This document shows, in pieces, positions 60,201-64,000 of a DNA stretch of 64,000 bases. The position numbers and the translations under genes were made by a program. Positions within the stretch are counted from its first letter, which is position 1. Each line of letters opens with the position of its first letter. The notes under the pieces were generated by a model, which had not been told where the DNA came from, made no database searches, and saw only the letters and a program-made list of their open reading frames with translations. The stretch is from Membranipora membranacea (taxonomy: Eukaryota; Bryozoa; Gymnolaemata; Cheilostomatida; Membraniporidae). The stretch is from the NCBI GenBank assembly GCA_914767715.1, contig OU612067.1:7190001-7254000 (forward strand), in the 5' to 3' direction.

Positions 60201-62337
60201 TATGTATAATGTATAATAACCCTCCCTGGTTGCCTGATTGATAATGTTAGAGACAATAAATAATCTTTCTAAACACAAGTCAACATTGAATATGTAACCA
60301 ATGAACAACCCTCTCCCCAAAGAAGAACAACACAATATGAATTGTGGCATGGCTTAGTGTGATGTCCTAGACAATTGACCTGTTATAATCGGTGTGAATA
60401 ATCATCGGCCTACTGTGTTAGGTCTACATAAAATCTTTGGAAATTATAGTGTGTTGTTGTGGGGGAAGGGAATTCATTGATGTAATACAGAACTATGTGA
60501 GGATAACTCCAAAGTTCAGAAAATCAAACACGCATCTCATCTCTGATGTATTAAATATGATCACATACATGTACTACTGCATCTTTAGCGTCGTGGTAGC
60601 TGTAAGCTGATGATTGTTTAGTTGATCTTCTACTCCTTGTCTGTGGTTGTGAGGTTGTAGCAGAGGTTGTTATGGTGTTTCGGCCGGACTGCGGCCTCTG
60701 GGTCAATCTCTTCTTCTGTGGTGATGAAGCAGATTTCTTCGATGAAACCTGGAGAACATAATGAATCAAAAAATGTTATAACATATCATTATTATTATAA
60801 ATATGTACCCACAGCAAATTTTGACAGTTAACAAAGTACATACAGTCAGTTTAGATACAGTTTCCATACAATATTTCCTTGGATGATTCTATAAATCACT
60901 AAACTCACATATCAGCCTCTTTTATTTCATAGTAAGTATTGAAACATGTGGCATGGAGGAGAAGAACCATCATGCATCTATTGGGTGAAATTGTTAATCA
61001 TGGTTATCACCTTTCTTGTCATGTGGACAATATTATACTTATTTATGACGCATTGTTACTAGAGCATTCGGAACACAATGTAGCATACTTCAACAAGGGT
61101 ATTAGTTTGTTGCTCAGGCAGACATTGATACCAAGCTTTTTACGGCAGCCTAATTTTGCCGTCCCATCATCCGACTATTGACAAACCTAGGGATTTTGAC
61201 AGACGAAATTAGTGCACAGCAATAAATAAATCCCTAAAGGTTTAACACTGATAATACTTACTGAGGCTGTATGCATGGGGGAAGCTGACCTAGCTCTGGT
61301 GAGACTCCCAGAGTGACTCTGTCTGGTACTGCGTCCAGCACTTTTGGAAGATGATGGTCTGGAATTTACTCCCTCTCTGAATTCCTGTGGGAGAGGAGCA
61401 AATTGAAAGCATGACATAGTTGGTTTGTAAAGTTTCATTCGAGAATGTTGATTAAAATTAGACATACACATTGTCGTAATCTGAATGTATACAATTTCGG
61501 TTTAAAGTAGAATTCCCACACAGACACATTGGTGTTGGGTGTTAAAAGCAGCACTTTTGTGTCTATTCAACCCTCTAATGATATACATTAGTAGATGACA
61601 TTCAATTAAAATAGAAAATGTCAGATGTCAGGCTACTTAGTCCAGGTGCTAATTTCAGTTAAGTTGCTGCGCACTGAATATTGAACGGTCGTCCCAAATT
61701 CAAATGAACTTTTTTTACAGACAATGCCAGTATGTTCAGGTTTGTTTTGAGCTCCCACAGTCCCTTGCCCGCCTTTTTTATGGGACTATCATAGACAAAA
61801 ATAAACTTACAGATGAGGCCAGTATTCTGCTAGCACCGTTGACGAGCCTGTTACACTCTTTGTTATCAATCCAGCCAGAGGGACAGGAGCGTCTCATTCT
61901 AGGCTTAGCTCCGTGAGGCTCTGTAAACTCACTACAATCAAAGCAGGGTAGGTAAATATCTCTAGTTCAGAAAGTATTCTTATGTAAGAGGTGTGGACTT
62001 TACCAAAAGGTACACTGTTCATGTTAGAATGAATGATTGACTTCAGAATCATAAAATTTTCTTTACTTCACACAGTTCTTCACTATTGGTTGTTTGAGTG
62101 AGGATAGTTAGAGAATATATCTCGATACATTATAAAGAACTTTTTATGCAAGGTTTTATGCAGGTTGGGACCGAACCCCTTGACCACCAACCTTTTGAGT
62201 GTGACATCAGCTTTGCCGTAACCTCTACGTTTAGTAGTTTGAGGTCTCTCCTTCCAATCACCAAATGTACCTGCTAGGTACTTCTCAGAGTTCTTAGCGT
62301 AGCCGTGACCACTTGTACCATTACCCATCCACGGTGG
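52101..62337 (-). CDS. PLAT-domain and ankyrin-repeat protein, 5'-partial
   Basis: Exons in reading order: 62337 to about 62160 (donor unclear), 61920-61811, 61384-61262, 60748-60569, 60079-59892, 58679-58587, 58256-58028, 57679-57418, 56904-56752, 56445-56356, 56038-55848, 55570-55331, 54066-53894, 53629-53384, 53088-52915 and 52332-52101 (stop). From 61920 on, all are GT-AG and in phase, giving about 895 residues. The N-terminal half is Arg/Ser/Lys-rich and probably disordered (for example RPRSARRSKSRSSRG). One PLAT/LH2 beta-sandwich follows, then acidic and charged linkers with a coiled-coil-like KAERERQKREED, four or five ankyrin repeats and a charged C-terminus. PLAT domains bind lipids or proteins and ankyrins bind proteins, so a membrane-linked scaffold is plausible. 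I know no gene symbol with this architecture. The true start may lie beyond the window. Confidence 0.85.
52384..52433. mobile_element. Short foldback element
   Basis: Arms TAGCCTTGTC and GACAAGGCTA frame about 30 bases in the last intron of the ankyrin-PLAT gene. Related in its TAGCC ends to the elements at 9963, 12154 and 43413. Confidence 0.5.
52915..54066 (-). other. Ankyrin-repeat exons
   Basis: Three exons (54066-53894, 53629-53384, 53088-52915) encode the repeats. Consensus words are visible: GPTIHQAARSGDLERINALL, GYTALHLASQHGYKEIVQLL, GYEPIHEAALYGHVNCLRIL, KTPLHLAAMGGHLETSKWL and FGRTAVEMAENNGHDVLAKEL. That is four full repeats plus a capping repeat, with phases 2, 2, 2 at the borders. 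No key residues are missing. Confidence 0.95.
54107..54131. repeat. TA microsatellite
   Basis: An uninterrupted AT/TA run in an intron of the ankyrin-PLAT gene. Confidence 0.9.
56752..57679 (-). other. PLAT/LH2 domain exons
   Basis: The exons 57679-57418 and 56904-56752 join in phase 1 and encode TTYKISVRTGNTVGASTKTN, then IHLILYGARG, a middle strand region, NKIQIGHDSEGEAWFLDSVS and the closing CNKWMSVKAEDK. The pattern Y.I.V.TG...GA.T...I...L.G, then I.HD..G....WFLD.V.V, then the W near the end, is the LOXHD1/lipoxygenase-type PLAT signature. The domain looks complete, about 115 residues. Confidence 0.93.
57223..57263. repeat. TA microsatellite, about 20 repeats
   Basis: About 41 bp of perfect TA in the intron between the two PLAT exons. 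It causes the YIYIYIYI-type reverse open frames at 57032-57395, which are not genes. Confidence 0.95.
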
Positions 62338-64000
62338 CTGGAAATAAACGAAAACAGTCATAAGTACCTGCTGTGTCGTTGCACATCAAAAACAGCTTGC
62401 TATATAATTCATAATTTAGTAAAGGCTATCCACTCAGTGAGTCGAAATCGATATCCAAAATATTCAACAAAGCGTAACCTACATGCATCTACTATGTCAA
62501 GCGAGAAAGGGATATTAGAACAAAGCCATGCATCATATCTCATCACAAAATACCGTAACCGTAACCAAAACATTAAAAACTCTCAAAAACCAACATATCA
62601 ACGGGGTGTCCACTCCTAAACCCATGTAAGTCCATAGAGAAATACTCCCTATGGACAACAAAAGTTCTTCATAACTTGAAATAATACTGATACAAATTTC
62701 AGTTATGGTATATCGACTAAGATCCATCCAGTTATATATTATAGATATATTATTGCTATATATGCTGTGTTACGGAAAATCTCACAACTGCAAGGTAACT
62801 TATATCTGGTGGTGATGATTAAGTTAGACTGGCCCAAAGCTGTGCCGTCCTCACAGTATACTACTACGACGACATACTCAGTGAAACTACTGTTTGGCTA
62901 AGGTGCGCGCACATTGCTCATGTATTTTGCAGCGGTGAGTATTTGACAGCTTTTCACAAGCAGCAAGGCACATAGGCCCATAATTTGTTCCATACTGACT
63001 GCTAAGGCGAGTGAGAACATAGTGTGATGATACAGATATATCTCATGTAGGTAGAATATATATAAGGCTGGCTAAATCACTGATAGTGGTGGAGTGTTTT
63101 TATATGGATAACTTTTTCAAGTGACACAACAGGTGATTACATTGACTCTATTATTATTGTATGCAAGCAATGTGAGATTAGCATTAAATCATCGCCATGT
63201 GTAAATAGCAACCACTTACTTCTTCAGACGCCTATGATGGATAAAATATAGCATAGACATATTATTGTGTGTTATAGCAGACAAATTCAAGTGTACCATG
63301 TCTATGAACAAATAAGATTATTCTATCTCATGAGAACACAATACTCCTCTATAGCAACATGATACCAATATTTGTTCAGGCTATTCTGGTCCGTTTATAT
63401 GGATGTTATGTAGATCCATGTCAAAACTTGCCAATAAAATGTAACTGGATAGTTATAATTTTCCCTTAGGATTTATATAAATAAGATTGGTTGAATAAAT
63501 GCTGTAATCACAAAACTCGAACTGCAATCTTGTCACAAGCCTTATTATATGAGTCGCAGGTCACTTTTCTAAGTTAGTAAAACCCTCACTAACAAATTAG
63601 CTCGGTCAGCTTTGATTGTTAGTCGAGAGGCAAATTTCGGTGTTCTGTGTATAAAATTACGATCATCCATCATTCAAGGGTTTGTACCTATAGCAGCATC
63701 TGACCCTGACATTACCTATCTATTTACAGGTTAATCAGATTGAATTGGATGGTAATTAGTAAATTACCAGACATGCAATGATCTGAGATATTTCAAGTAA
63801 GTAGACATGCAAAAATAGATAGAAAATCCCAATCCCATAAAACACTGTAGTCAAGTGGCAGGAGGTGGTGTAGCATGTTAGAGAGGACTTATCCTTTATA
63901 ACTGTGATATCATAATTAAAGTGATAACATGAATATTTATGAAGTTTGTTGAGAATAGGTCTAGAATAAACAATGATACCAGAACCTGATTCCCTCAAAG
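62338..64000. other. Upstream part of the ankyrin-PLAT gene or its 5' flank
   Basis: No long exon is recognisable on either strand. One possible 12-nt microexon on the minus strand lies at 63220-63231. The sequence is AT-rich, with no named repeat. Open frames at 62533-62727 and 63756-63998 look random. Confidence 0.45.

Overview
The window is animal nuclear DNA. Its genes are broken by many GT-AG introns, its introns carry small non-autonomous transposons, SINE-like sequences and minisatellites, and the base composition is AT-rich. The gene set (ANKAR, an FTSJ3/Spb1 rRNA methyltransferase, a GT31 glycosyltransferase, an ankyrin-PLAT protein) and kilobase-sized introns fit an invertebrate metazoan; I cannot name the phylum. 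All multi-exon models were built by hand from open reading frames, splice signals and intron phases. No transcript or database evidence was available.

Layout. (1) About 380-13964, plus strand: most of an ankyrin/armadillo protein, ANKAR, with its 5' end outside the window. (2) 15361-46243, plus strand: a complete 17-exon FTSJ3 gene of about 848 aa. (3) Its 17-kb intron 10 (25146-42166) contains, on the opposite strand, three paralogous four-TM membrane protein genes (29205-31060, 34199-36172, 38402-40592) and a broken exon of a further copy (about 37858-38060). (4) 46438-48324, minus strand: an unrecognised three-TM protein, tail-to-tail with FTSJ3. (5) 49688-50605, plus strand: an intronless beta-1,3-galactosyltransferase-like gene. 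(6) 52101 to at least 62337, minus strand: a long protein with a basic/Ser-rich N-terminal half, one PLAT domain and C-terminal ankyrin repeats, open at its 5' end.

Mobile and repetitive DNA. The clearest element is a 356-bp hAT-type MITE at 26750-27105 with matching terminal inverted repeats and a perfect 8-bp target duplication. A 36.5-copy 13-bp minisatellite with two unit types follows 69 bp later. There are also several short foldback elements (one appears to supply a splice acceptor of ANKAR), two SINE-like sequences with tRNA-type heads, an interspersed repeat shared between an FTSJ3 intron and the region after the GT31 gene, and a duplicated segment of about 450 bp.

I see no operon-like functional unit. 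The most unusual arrangement is the nested antisense family of four-TM genes, which share intron positions and phases, have Pro/Gln-rich or Ser-rich cytosolic N-termini, and have been expanding and decaying inside a housekeeping gene's intron.
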